From positions 2,914,001-2,978,000 of the forward strand of contig OY979719.1 in the NCBI GenBank assembly GCA_963855995.1: a DNA stretch of 64,000 nt. The letters run 5' to 3'. A program made the translations under genes and the position numbers. The notes beneath the pieces were generated by a model. That model made no database searches, had not been told where the DNA came from, and saw only the letters and a program-made list of their open reading frames with translations. Of this stretch, positions 1 to 12,211 are shown in pieces. Position 1 is the first letter of the stretch. Each line of letters opens with the position of its first letter. The DNA comes from Muricea muricata (taxonomy: Eukaryota; Cnidaria; Anthozoa; Malacalcyonacea; Plexauridae).

Positions 1-3000
1 ACCAATTGCTAAATCAGGCCACAGCCTGTACCACTACATCACTCAATCATGTTTGCAAAAAGGTGTTAATTATTGACTTTAATAATTGTTTCCTTTATTT
101 TTACTCCAAAATGATTGCAAAGGGCTTTAGCAGGATTTGAACCAGACCAATTGCTAATTCAGGCCAGAACCAGACTTTAATGATTATTTTCTTTATTATT
201 ACCCCAAAATGATTGCCAAGGACTTTAGCAGGACTTGAACCAGACCAATTGCCAATTCAGGCCAAAGCCTGTACCACTACATCACTCAATCATGTTTGAA
301 GAAAGGGGTTAATTATTGAGCTTAATAATTATTTCCTTTATTTTTACCCCAAAATGTTTGCAAAGCGCGTTAGCAGGATTTGAACCAGACGAATTCTTAA
401 CTCTGGCCAAAGCCTGTAACACCACATCACTCCATCATGTTTTGTAATAGGTGTTAATTATTGACTTTAATCATTAGTTCCTTTATTTTTACCTCAAAAT
501 GTTTGCAAAGGACTTGAGGAGGATTTGAACCAGACCAATTGCTAATTCAAGCCGAAGTCTGTACTACTGCATTACTCAATCGTGTTTGAAACAGGATGCT
601 AATTATTGACTTTAACCATTATGTCCTTTATTTTTACCCCAAAATGATTGCAAAGGACTTTAGAAGGATTTGAACCATACCAATTGCAAAATCAGGCCAA
701 AGCCTGTACCACCACATCACTCAATCTAGTTTGAAATAGGATGTTAATTATTGACTTTAATAACTATTTCCTTTATTTTTACCCCAAAATGTTTGCAAAG
801 GACTTTAGCAGCATTTGAACCGGATTAATTGCTAATTGCATGAAGCCAAAGCCTGTAACACTAAATCACTCAGTCATGTTTAAAAAAAGGATGTTGATTA
901 TTGACTTAATAATTGTTTCCTTTATTTTTACCCCAAAATGTTTGCAAAGGATCTTAGCAGCATTTGAACCAGACCAATTGCTAATTCAGGCCAAAGCCTG
1001 TAACACTGCACCACTCAATCATTTTTTAAAAAAGGATGTTAATTATTGACTTTAATGATTATTTCCTTTATTTTTACCCAAAAATGATTGCAAAGGACTT
1101 TAGAAGGATTTGAACCAGACCAATTGCTAAATCAGGCCAAAGTCTGTACCACTGCATTACTCAATCTTGTTTGCAAGAAGGTGTTAATTATTGACTTTAA
1201 TAATTATTTCCTTTATTTTTACCCAAAAATGTTTGCAAAGGATCTTAGCAGCATTTGAACCAGACCAATTGCTAATTCAGGCCAAAGCCTGCAACACTGC
1301 ACCACTCAATCATTTTTTAAAAAAGGATGTTAATTATTGACTTTAATGATTATTTTCTTCATTTTTACCCCAAAATGATTAAAAAGGACTTTAGCAGGAT
1401 ATGAACCAGACCAATTGCCAACTCTGGCCAAAGCCTGTACCACCACATCACTCCATCATGTTTGGAAATAGGTGTTAATTGTTGACTTTAATCATTAGTT
1501 CCTTTATTTTTACCTCAAAATGTTTGCAAAGGACTTGAGGAGGATTTGAACCAATTACTAATATAAGCCAAAGTCTGTACCACTGCATCACTCAAACATG
1601 TTTAAAATAGGATCCTAATTATTGACTTCAATCATTTTTCCCTTTATTTTTACCCCAAAATGATTGCAAAGGACTTTAGCAGGATTTGAACCAGACCAAT
1701 TGCTAAATAAGGCCAAAGCCTGTACCACTGCATTACTCGATCTTATTTGCAAAAAGGTGTTAATTATTGACTTTAATAATTATTTCCTTTATTTTTACCC
1801 CAAAATGATTGCAAAGGACTTTAGAAAGATTTGAACCAGACCAATTGCTAAATCAAACTAAAGCCAGTACCACTGCATCACTCAATCTTGTTTGAAATAG
1901 GATGTTAATTATTGACTTTAATAATTATTTCCTTCATCATTACCCAAAAATGTTAACAAAGGACTTTAGCAGCATTTAAACCAGACCAATCGCTAATTGC
2001 ATCAAGCCAAAGCCTGTAACACTGCACCACTCAATCATTTTTTAAAAAAGGGCGTTAATTATTGACTTTAGTGATTATTTTCTTCATTTTTACCCCAAAA
2101 TGATTGCAAAGGACTTTAGCAGGATTTGAACCAGACCAATTGCTAATTCAGGCCAAAGCCTGTACCACTACATCACTCAATCATGTTTGCAAAAAGGTGT
2201 TAATTATTGACTTTAATAATTGTTTCCTGTATTTTTACCCCAAAATGACTGCAAAGGGCTTTAGCAGGATTTGAACCACACCATTTGCTAATGATGGCCA
2301 AAGCCTGTACCATTACATCACTCAATCATGTTTGCAAACAGGTGTTAATTATTGACTTTAATAATTGTTTCCTTTATTTTTGCTCCAAAATGATTGCAAA
2401 GCGCGTTAGCAGGATTTGAACCAGACGAATTCTTAACTCTGGCCAAAGCCTGTAACTCCACATCACTCCATCATGTTTCGTAATAGGTGTTAATTATTGA
2501 CTTTAATCATTAGTTCCTTTATTTTTACCTCAAAATGTTTGCAAAGGACTTGAGGAGGATTTGAACCAGACCAATTGCTACTTCAAGCCGAAGTCTGTAC
2601 CACTGCATTACTCAATCGTGTTTGAAACAGGATGCTAATTATTGACTTAAACCATTATTTCCTTTATTTTTACCCCAAAATGATTGCAAAGGACTTTAGA
2701 AGGATTTGAACCATACCAATTGCAAAATCAGGCCAAAGCCTGTACCACCACATCACTCAATCTAGTTTGAAATAGGTTGTTAATTATTGACTTTAATAAC
2801 TATTTCCTTTATTTTTACCCCAAAATGTTTGCAAAGGACTTTAGCAGCATTTGAACCGGATTAATTGCTAATTGCATGAAGCCAAAGCCTGTAACACTAC
2901 ATCACTCAGTCATGTTTAAAAAAAGGATGTTGATTATTGACTTAATAATTGTTTCCTTTATTTTTACCCCAAAATGATTGCAAAGGGCTTTAGCAGGATT

Positions 3001-6000
3001 TGAACCACACCAATTGCTAACTCTGCCCAAAGCATGTACCACCACATCACTCCATCATGTTTGGTAAAAGGTGTTAATTATTGACTTTAATCATTAGTTT
3101 CTTCATTTTTACCTCAAAATGTGCGCAAAAGACTTTGGGAGGATTTGAACCAGACCAATTGCTAAATCAAGCCAAAGCCTGTACCACTGCATTACTCAAT
3201 CTTGTTCGCAAAAAGGTGTTAATTATTGACTTTAATGATTATTTCCTTTATTTTTACCCAAAAATGATTGCAAAGGACTTTAGAAGGATTTGAACCAGAC
3301 CAATTGCTAAATCAGGCCAAAGTCTGTACCACTGCATTACTCAATCTTGTTTGCAAAAAGGTGTTAATTATTGACTTTAATAATTATTTCCGTTATTTTT
3401 ACCCAAAAATGTTTGCAAAGGATCTTAGCAGCATTTGAACCAGACCAATTGCTAATTCAGGCCAAAGCCTGCAACACTGCACCACTCAATCATTTTTTAA
3501 AAAAGGATGTTAATTATTGACTTTAATGATTATTTTCTTCATTTTTACCCCAAAATGATTAAAAAGGACTTTAGCAGGATATGAACCAGACCAATTGCCA
3601 ACTCTGGCCAAAGCCTGTACCACCACATCACTCCATCATGTTTGGAAATAGGTGTTAATTGTTGACTTTAATCATTAGTTCCTTTATTTTTACCTCAAAA
3701 TGTTTGCAAAGGACTTGAGGAGGATTTGAACCGATTACTAATATAAGCCAAAGTCTGTACCACTGCATCACTCAAACATGTTTAAAATAGGATCCTAATT
3801 ATTGACTTCAATCATTTTTCCCTTTATTTTTACCCCAAAATGATTGCAAAGGACTTTAGCAGGATTTGAACCAGACCAATTGCTAAATCAGGCCAAAGCC
3901 TGTACCACTCCATTACTCGATCTTATTTGCAAAAAGGTGTTAATTATTGACTTTAATAATTATTTCCTTTATTTTTACCCCAAAATGATTGCAAAGGACT
4001 TTAGAAAGATTTGAACCAGACCAATTGCTAAATCAAACTAAAGCCAGTACCACTGCATCACTCAATCTTGTTTGAAATAGGATGTTAATTATTGACTTTA
4101 ATAATTATTTCCTTCATCATTACCCAAAAATGTTAACAAAGGACTTTAGCAGCATTTAAACCAGACCAATCGCTAATTGCATCAAGCCAAAGCCTGTAAC
4201 ACTGCACCACTCAATCATTTTTTAAAAAAGGGCGTTAATTATTGACTTTAGTGATTATTTTCTTCATTTTTACCCCAAAATGATTGCAAAGGACTTTAGC
4301 AGGATTTGAACCAGACCAATTGCCAATTCAGGCCAAAGCCTGTACCACTACATCACTCAATCATGTTTGAAAAAAGGTGTTAATTATTGACTTTAATAAT
4401 TGTTTCCTGTATTTTTACCCCAAAATGACTGCAAAGGGCTTTAGCAGGATTTGAACCACACCAATTGCTAACGATGGCCAAAGCCTGTACCATTACATCA
4501 CTCAATCATGTTTGCAGAAAGGTGTTAATTATTGACTTTAATAATTGTTTCCTTTATTTTTACTCCAAAATGATTGCAAAAGGCTTTAGCAGGATTTGAA
4601 CCAGACCAATTCCTAACTCTGGCCAAAGCCTGTACCACCACATCACTCCATCATGTTTGGAAATAGGTGTTAATTGTTGACTTTAATCATTAGTTCCTTT
4701 ATTTTTACCTCAAAGTTTTTGCAAAGGACATGAGGAGGATTTGAACCAGACCAATTGCTAATTTAAGCCAAAGTCTGTACCACTGCATCACTCAAACATG
4801 TTTAAAATAGGATCCTAATTATTGACTTTAATCATTTTCCACTTTATTTTTACTCCAACATGATTGCAAAGGATTTTAGCAGGATTTGAACCAGACCAAT
4901 TGCTAATTCAGGCCAAAGCCTGTACCACTACATCACTCAATCATGTTTGAAGAAAGGGGTTAATTATTGAGCTTAATAATTATTTCCTTTATTTTTACCC
5001 CAAAATGTTTGCAAAGCGCGTTAGCAGGATTTGAACCAGACGAATTCTTAACTCTGGCCAAAGCCTGTAACACCACATCACTCCATCATGTTTTGTAATA
5101 GGTGTTAATTATTGACTTTAATCATTAGTTCCTTTATTTTTACCTCAAAATGTTTGCAAAGGACTTGAGGAGGATTTGAACCAGACCAATTGCTAATTCA
5201 AGCCGAAGTCTGTACTACTGCATTACTCAATCGTGTTTGAAACAGGATGCTAATTATTGACTTTAACCATTATGTCCTTTATTTTTACCCCAAAATGATT
5301 GCAAAGGACTTTAGAAGGATTTGAACCATACCAATTGCAAAATCAGGCCAAAGCCTGTACCACCACATCACTCAATCTAGTTTGAAATAGGATGTTAATT
5401 ATGGACTTTAATAACTATTTCCTTTATTTTTACCCCAAAATGTTTGCAAAGGACTTTAGCAGCATTTGAACCGGATTAATTGCTAATTGCATGAAGCCAA
5501 AGCCTGTAACACTAAATCACTCAGTCATGTTTAAAAAAAGGATGTTGATTATTGACTTAATAATTGTTTCCTTTATTTTTACCCCAAAATGTTTGCAAAG
5601 GATCTTAGCAGCATTTGAACCAGACCAATTGCTAATTCAGGCCAAAGCCTGTAACACTGCACCACTCAATCATTTTTTAAAAAAGGATGTTAATTATTGA
5701 CTTTAATGATTATTTCCTTTATTTTTACCCAAAAATGATTGCAAAGGACTTTAGAAGGATTTGAACCAGACCAATTGCTAAATCAGGCCAAAGTCTGTAC
5801 CACTGCATTACTCAATCTTGTTTGCAAAAAGGTGTTAATTATTGACTTTAATAATTATTTCCTTTATTTTTACCCAAAAATGATTGCAAAGGACTTTAGA
5901 AGGATTTGAACCAGACCAATTGCTAAACCAGGCCAAAGTCTGTACCACTGCATTACTCAATCTTGTTTGCAAAAAGGTGTTAATTATTGACTTTAATAAT

Positions 6001-7980
6001 TATTTCCTTTATTTTTACCCCAAAATGTTTGCAAAGGATCTTAGCAGCATTTGAACCAGACCAATTGCTAATTCCGGCCAAAGCCTGTACCACTACATCA
6101 CTCAATCATGTTTGTAGAAAGGTGTTAATTATTGAGCTTAATGATTATTTCCTTTATTTTTACCCCAAAATGATTGCAAAGGACTTTAGCAGGATTTGAA
6201 CCAGACCAATTCCCAACTCTGGCCAAAGCCTGTACCACCACATCACTCCATCATGTTTGGAAATAGGTGTTAATTGTTGACTTTAATCATTAGTTCCTTT
6301 ATTTTTACCTCAAAATGTTTGCAAAGGACTTGAGGAGGATTTGAACCAATTACTAATATAAGCCAAAGTCTGTACCACTGCATCACTCAAACATGTTTAA
6401 AGAGGATCCTAATTATTGACTTCAATCATTTTTCCCTTTATTTTTACCCCAAAATGATTGCAAAGGACTTTAGCAGGATTTGAACCAGACCAATTGCTAA
6501 ATCAGGCCAAAGCCTGTACCACTGCATTACTCAATCTTATTTGTAAAAAGGTGTTAATTATTGACTTTAATAATTATTTCCTTTATTTTTACCCCAAAAT
6601 GATTGCAAAGGACTTTAGAAAGATTTGAACCAGACCAATTGCTAAATCAAACTAATGCCAGTACCACTGCATCACTCAATCTTGTTTGAAATAGGATGTT
6701 AATTATTGACTTTAATAATTATTTCCTTCATCTTTACCCAAAAATGTTAACAAAGGACTTTAGCAGCATTTAAACCAGACCAATCGCTAATTGCATCAAG
6801 CCAAAGCCTGTAACACTGCATTACTCAATCATTTTTTAAAAAAGGGCGTTAATTATTGACTTTAGTGATTATTTTCTTCATTTTTACCCCAAAATGATTG
6901 CAAAGGACTTTAGCAGGATTTGAACCAGACCAATTGCTAATTCACGCCAAAGCCTGTACCACTACATCACTCAATCATGTTTGAAAAAAGGTGTTAATTA
7001 TTGACTTTAATAATTGTTTCCTGTATTTTTACCCCAAAATGACTGCAAAGGGCTTTAGCAGGATTTGAACCACACCAATTGCTAATGATGGCCAAAGCCT
7101 GTACCATTACATCACTCAATCATGTTTGCAGAAAGGTGTTAATTATTGACTTTAATAATTGTTTCCTTTATTTTTACTCCAAAATGATTGCAAAAGGCTT
7201 TAGCAGGATTTGAACCACACCAATTGCCAACTCTGGCCAAAGCCTGTACCACCACATCACTCCATCATGTTTGGAAAAAGGTGTTAATTATTGACTTTAA
7301 TCATTAGTTTCTTCACTTTTACCTCAAAATGTGTGCAAAAGACTTTAGGAAGATTTGAACCAGACCAATTGCTAAATCAGGCCAAAGCTTGTACCACTGC
7401 ATTACTCAATCTTGTTTGCAAAAAGGTGTTAATTATTGACTTTAATAATTATTTCCCTTATTTTTACCCAAAAATGATTGCAAAGGACTTTAGAAGGATT
7501 TGAACCAGACCAGTTGCTAAATCAGGCCAAAGCCTGTATCACTGCATTACTCAATCTTGTTTGCAAAAGGGTGTTAATTATTGACTTTAATAATTATTTC
7601 CTTTATTTTTACCCCAAAATGATTGCAAAGGGCTTTTGCAGCATTTGGACCAGACCAATTGCTAATTTAGGCCAAAGCCTGTAACCCTGCACCACTCAAT
7701 CATTTTTTAAAAAAGGATGTTAATTATTGACTTTAATGATTATTTTCTTTGTTTTTCCCCCAAAATGATTGCAAAGGACTTTAGCAGGATTTGAACCAGA
7801 CCAATTGCAAGTTACGGCCAAAGCCTGTACCACTACATCACTCAATCATGTTTGAAAACACGTTAATTGTTGATCTTAATAATTATTTCCTTTATTTTTA
7901 CCCCAAAATAATTGCAAAGGGAGGATTTGAATTTGAATTTGAACCACACCAGTTAAAGTCTATGATTGACATATCATTTC
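1..7980 (-). repeat. 145-bp satellite array, tRNA-like unit (minus orientation)
   Basis: About 55 head-to-tail copies of a 145-bp unit. Successive ACCAATT-type landmarks fall at 244, 389 and 534, exactly 145 apart; one early unit carries an internal deletion. Read on the minus strand, each unit holds a Pol III B-box match (GGTTCAAATCC), preceded 43 nt upstream by an A-box-like TGATGTAGTGG, the spacing of a real tRNA. The rest of the unit is AT-rich. Because 145 is not a multiple of three, the short ORFs here are chance products of the repeat. Different blocks recur almost unchanged at offsets of about 2.04, 2.18, 2.62 and 4.65 kb, so higher-order units of roughly 14, 15, 18 and 32 monomers overlap in a mosaic. 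What it does is unknown; a satellite grown from a SINE or tRNA-like seed is my reading. Confidence 0.93.
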
Positions 7981-7989
7981 AAACATGAG

Positions 7990-9060
7990 TGAGTGATGCA
8001 GTGCTGCATGGTCTGTTTTGAATTAGCAATTGGCCTGGTTCAAACCCTGCAAAAGTCCTTTGCAAACATTTTGGCGTAAAAATAAAGGAAATAATTATCA
8101 AAGTCAATAATTAACACATTTTTTGAAATATGATGGAGTGATGTAGTGTTACAGGCTTTGGCCTGAATTAGCAATTGGTCTGGTTCAAATCCAGCTAAAG
8201 TCCTTTGCAATCATTTTGGGGTAAAAATAAAGGAAATAATTATTAAAGTCAATAATTAACATCCTATTTCAAACAAGATTGAGTGATGCAATGGTACATG
8301 CTTTGGCCTGAGTTAGCAATTGGTCAGGCTCAAATCCTGCTCAAGCCCTTAGCAATCATTTTGGGGTAAAAATAAAGGAAATAATTATTAAAGTCAATAA
8401 CTAACACCTTTTTTCAAACATGATTGAGTGATGTAGTGGTACAGGCTTTGGCCTGAATTTGCAATTGGTCTGGTTCAAATCCTGCTGAAGTCCTTTGCAA
8501 TCATTTTGGGGTAAAAATAAAGAAAATAATCATTAAAGTCAATAATTAACATCATATTTCAAACATGATTGAGTGATGCAGTGGTACAGAGTTTGGCTTG
8601 AATCAGCAATTGGTCTGGTTCAAATCCTCCTAAAGTCCTTTGCAAACATTTTGAGGTAAAAATTAAGGAACTATAATGGTTAAAGTCAATAATTAACACC
8701 TTTTTCCAAACATGATGGAGTGATATGGTGGTACAGGCTTTGGCCAGAGTTAGCAATTGGCGTGGTTCAAATCCTGCTAAAACCCTTTGCAATTGTTTTG
8801 GGGTAAAAATAAAGGAAATATATAATTATTAAAGTCAATAATTAACACCTGTTTTCAAACATGATTGAGTGATGTAGTGGTACAGGCTTTAACCTGAATA
8901 GCAATTGGTCTGGTTCAAATCCTGCTAAAGTCCTTTGCAATCATATTGGGGTAAAAATAAAGAAAATAAGCATCACAGTCAATAATTAACATCATATTTC
9001 AAACATGATTGAGTGATGCAGTGGTGTACAGACTGCAGCTTGAATCAGCAATTGGTCGGG
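7990..9060 (+). repeat. Inverted continuation of the 145-bp satellite
   Basis: Roughly seven further copies of the same unit in the opposite orientation, so the tRNA-like reading (A box, then GGTTCAAATCC, then an A-rich tail) is now on the plus strand. The switch lies near 7930-7990, where the unit is broken and a GAATTT motif is repeated. Copies here differ from each other more than those to the left. The opposed arms make a large potential hairpin around 7980. Confidence 0.9.
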
Positions 9061-9660
9061 ATTAGAGTTATTCGATGAAAATTATTCACTTAAACGAATT
9101 TTTTTAAAAATGAACCTGTGTTGCAATAGCTTGGTGTTTGGTGTCAATTTAATATGATGATATCAGTTAGTCTGGTTCAAATCTCGTTGATGTCATTTGC
9201 CAAAATTTTGAGTTAAAATAAACGGGAAAAGTGGCTAAATTCAAAAATTTTACATTCTTAACCAAAGATGAAAGAGTGGTGCAGTAGTACAAACTTTAGT
9301 GTGTTTAGTGTGAATAATGAATTGGCAGTTGGTCTGGTTCAAATCCTGTTCATGTCATTTTCAAAAATTTTGGACTAAAATAAAAGGGTAAATTGGTCAA
9401 GGTCAATAATTTACTTCGGTGCCTAACTGTGAACATTGTGAACATGTGGTGCAATGGTACAAGCTTTGGTCTGAAAGACCTTGTTGTCTTGTTGGTCTGC
9501 TTCAATCCATGCTGAAGTCTTAAAATAAAGGGGAAAAAATATGAAAGCCAGTAGTTTACATCCCATGCTTAAACATGATCAAGTGATGCAGTGGTATAAG
9601 CTTTGGTGTGAATTAATAGTTGTTCTTGTTCAAATCCCAAAGAAATTTTCAATTTTTTGG
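9061..9660 (+). repeat. Decayed outer copies of the satellite unit
   Basis: About four diverged copies with insertions and deletions. They still show the order A box, GGTTCAAATCC-like B box, then an AAAATAAA tail. Two A boxes here (9277-9287 TGGTGCAGTAG and 9447-9457 TGGTGCAATGG) fit the tRNA consensus better than those inside the homogenised array. That suggests the ancestor was tRNA-related and the array amplified from a drifted copy. Confidence 0.72.
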
Positions 9661-9804
9661 GTCAAAATATTTGTATTGCATGATATGCAAATATGAAATT
9701 TTGTCTAACTATTGATTGATTGCATTGCATAGATCAATAAAAATAACATTGTGAGTCCCTTAGTAAGATTTCTACCTTATCTCCACCTCTACCTTCTCCA
9801 GATA

Positions 9805-10056
9805 CAGCTAATTCAATTAAGGTTGACATCGACAATAGTCAAATGTGCAATATGATCGATCGAGTGCCAAAAGAATGATTCTTTACATGCACGCAGATGC
9901 TAAAAAATATCATACTAGATACTATATTTGTAATCCAGCAAGGCTGCTGTGTTGATCTTATCTAAAACTATATTATTACCATCATTTTTTTACGCTCATG
10001 CATACTGCACATTTGCCATTTGACTATTGTTGATGTCAGCCTTAATTGATTAGCTG
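9805..10056. mobile_element. MITE with TA duplication (CAGCTAATT family)
   Basis: A 252-bp sequence with imperfect terminal inverted repeats of about 50 bp starting CAGCTAATTC and ending AATTAGCTG, flanked by TA at 9803-9804 and 10057-10058. No ORF. The TA target and short length fit a Tc1/mariner-type non-autonomous element. A relative with the same ends lies in an AQR intron at 56396-56665. Confidence 0.75.
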
Positions 10057-10058
10057 TA

Positions 10059-10207
10059 TTCTACTTTATTCGATATGCTAATTACACAACTTATGACATC
10101 ACAGTGCATAATAACTTTACAAAAATCTGTAGCGCAATATTCTCAAAGATACTTATTATCCACAGTGATGTCGTAAGTTGTGTAATTTACATATCGAAAA
10201 AGTAGAA
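10059..10207. mobile_element. Short MITE sharing its TA with the neighbour
   Basis: A 149-bp element with inverted ends (TTCTACTTTATTCGATATG left, CATATCGAAAAAGTAGAA right) and a TA at each side (10057-10058, 10208-10209). The left TA is also the right TA of the preceding MITE, so one element inserted at the edge of the other. No coding capacity. Confidence 0.7.
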
Positions 10208-10209
10208 TA

Positions 10210-10655
10210 TCTCATAAAGTGGTTAATCAAACTCCTGCGGTTGTCATCTTATAGCTAGTTCTACAATTCGTCTTTTGATAGTGCGTGCAAAGCGTGCACA
10301 CTGCACAACTCTTTTGAAAGGCGAACATTTTCACTCCTCTTCTAATAAGCAAAAACTTCAAAATTACCTTAATATCTTTTCGACTTGGCACCACAAAACC
10401 TGAGTTTTCACTATTTTGCTTCGTTACTTTCTGTTTTAACTGTACGTTTTACCTTTTTCAAAGAGAATTTAAACGAATTCTTGATATTTTTATGCTTCGA
10501 AATAAAACAGTAAAAACATTTTTCGCAAAAATCCTGTCCGAATCAGTCGAATACGGAAATTTACGGACCACGGTCCGAATACGTGTTTTTACGGACCGCA
10601 CGTCGACCAATCAGAATTCAATTCGAAATATTAGCCAAGTGGAGGAGAGTGACAT
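10210..10655. other. Gene-free spacer
   Basis: AT-rich sequence with a local GC patch near 10550-10610 containing a short palindrome around GGACCACGGTCC. I see no coding exon, RNA gene or clear element. Confidence 0.5.
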
Positions 10656-10659
10656 TTAA

Positions 10660-11266
10660 AGTGCCCATGTCAGAAAATGAGACTTTGCATATTTGAATTC
10701 TACTCAGGACGTAGATAATGAAAATCCAAAGCAGATTTCAATTTGAGTTAGTTTTCGCGGAGAAATATTGCTTTGAAATTCAAAAATTTCAAATTTTAAC
10801 GGCAAAAGATTTTGACAACCGCGGAGTTGGGAAACTGGTGACTGAACGTCACTATAGGAACTCGCCGCTCGCGTGTTGTAGTAATTAATATATAAATACA
10901 ACGTGAGAACAACATTGTACTTTTGTAAGATCTTTGAAAATGGCCTCGTCGAGCTCAGATACCGAAAGCCGTAGCTACCAAAGTGACGACTCAGAATGGA
11001 ACTATATTCCTGGGCCGTATAATATAGAAAAAACGAGCGCAAGCGGTGAAAATGGAAGTGAAATGCGCGACTCAAATAGTCATCACGAAGGCAACGTCGG
11101 ACCGTATGCAAATGAACCAGTTGCTGACGAAGACTGGCTGACAAATTATCGCGAAAAAAAGCAAAGATACGACGAACGGCTCATGAAACTACAACTGAGG
11201 CGTAAATGGTAAATATTTCTTTTCAAATACTGTTGCGTGACCGATCAGACTTCGATTCGTGACATC
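10660..11266 (+). mobile_element. 5' end of a TTAA-target DNA transposon
   Basis: Starts AGTGCCCATGTCAG directly after TTAA (10656-10659). The same terminus occurs on the minus strand at 38427, also next to TTAA. The two copies share the first ~40 bp and a GTCACTATAGGAAC block 189-190 bp inside, with the spacing conserved. TTAA duplications are typical of Kolobok and piggyBac elements; assignment to Kolobok is an inference. Only the 5' part is here: similarity to the Harbinger element begins at 11267, and no matching 3' end is visible. A short ORF starts 280 bp inside the terminus. Confidence 0.6.
10940..11208 (+). CDS. Acidic N-terminal exon, P2X7-intracellular-like family (partial)
   Basis: An ATG at 10940 opens a frame of about 90 residues rich in Ser, Asp and Glu (MASSSSDTES at the start). 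It then has a PYANEPVADEDW motif and a charged helix (REKKQRYDERLMKLQLRR). It ends at a good splice donor (AAATG|GTAAAT at 11208/11209), two bases into a Trp codon. From memory of the family, acidic N-termini with a P-Y-x-x-E-P-x-A-D-E-x-W segment precede a Cys-rich P2X7-intracellular-type domain in many cnidarian transposon-associated genes. That Cys-rich part is not found downstream, where the Harbinger element begins 58 bp later. It is probably an orphaned first exon of the TTAA element. No function is claimed. Confidence 0.45.
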
Positions 11267-11432
11267 TCTTAACTGCTTTTTAACCACCCAAAAAGTAGTT
11301 AAATAGTGGTTAACTTTAATCACGTAGTTAGGCCGGTTGTACAAAAAGGCAGTTAGCGTTAACTGCAGTTAAAAAGTAGTTAAAGTTAACTATCCTCAAT
11401 GGCATAGTTAACTTCTCAAAACCTAGTTAAAT

Positions 11433-11651
11433 ATGGCGGCTGTATTAAGAGTGAACAACTTTTATGAGCGAGATAATACTGAAAGGCAACTCTTACTTAG
11501 AGTTTTTAATCGTCAACTTCCCTGGAAAGATTTCTCAGATAAAGAACTCCTAAAACGCTATAGATTTGGCGGAGAATCTTTGCTTTTTATAGCGCGACTC
11601 ATCGACGGCGAAGTGAGACCACTAACAAAGCGAAACCAGGCTCATCACTAA
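11433..11651 (+). pseudogene. Truncated Harbinger transposase, N-terminus only
   Basis: 72 codons reading MAAVLRVNNF..., with the motif ELLKRYRFGGESLLFIARLI followed by a DGEVRPLTKRNQA-type segment. This is the N-terminal helical part of PIF/Harbinger (HARBI1-like) transposases, which are usually about 350-400 residues long. The frame stops at AHH just where the family normally continues into the DDE domain, and no DDE catalytic region follows. The retained fragment is open here but frameshifted in copy 2, so it is probably a relic, though use as a short DNA-binding peptide cannot be excluded. Confidence 0.8.
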
Positions 11652-12211
11652 AGACTTATAATTTTAGCAGTGGTAGTGGTTGGTGGTCTTGCTGCAGGAC
11701 GTCCACCAGTTTTCCATTGAGACTGCATTACCCCAGCATTTGGGCCATGTTTTGCAATTTTCCCGTATTTCTATTGGTGTACGTTTTTCATAGCTGTTAA
11801 TCTGGGAAGTAAATAGTTTCACACAACTTTTGCTTTTAGGCATTTGTTATTGTGCTCGAAAATTGGCCCCGTAGTGTGTCTAAATTTTGTTCAACTATAT
11901 TAACCAGTAGGTTGCATTCTACTGAATTAAAATTTTGTTTTGGTTTTCTTCCCTTGTTTTGGATTAGTTGCTTTATGGGCAGACATTTTGAATTTGTGTA
12001 CATGTAATTAGTAATTCAACTTGAAAAATACCTGTAAGCTTGGCAACTGCATGTGGTTACATGGGAAAATATGACCTCAGACATGATACAAATACATACA
12101 GTATATATGACATGAGTTGTATATTGATTTTTGTTACATCTGACAACCCATCAAACAAATATTGATTATTGTGTATAACACAATATTGAAACATATAGTG
12201 TACCTTCTAAT

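Noticed and set aside
840-7988. Many 65-70-codon frames reading FEPDQLL...AKAC in the satellite
   Set aside because: The monomer is 145 bp, so the frame shifts at each unit; the peptides are by-products of the tandem repeat.
1-9660. CRISPR-like direct repeats
   Set aside because: Units are contiguous and homologous along their whole length with no unique spacers, and the genome is eukaryotic.
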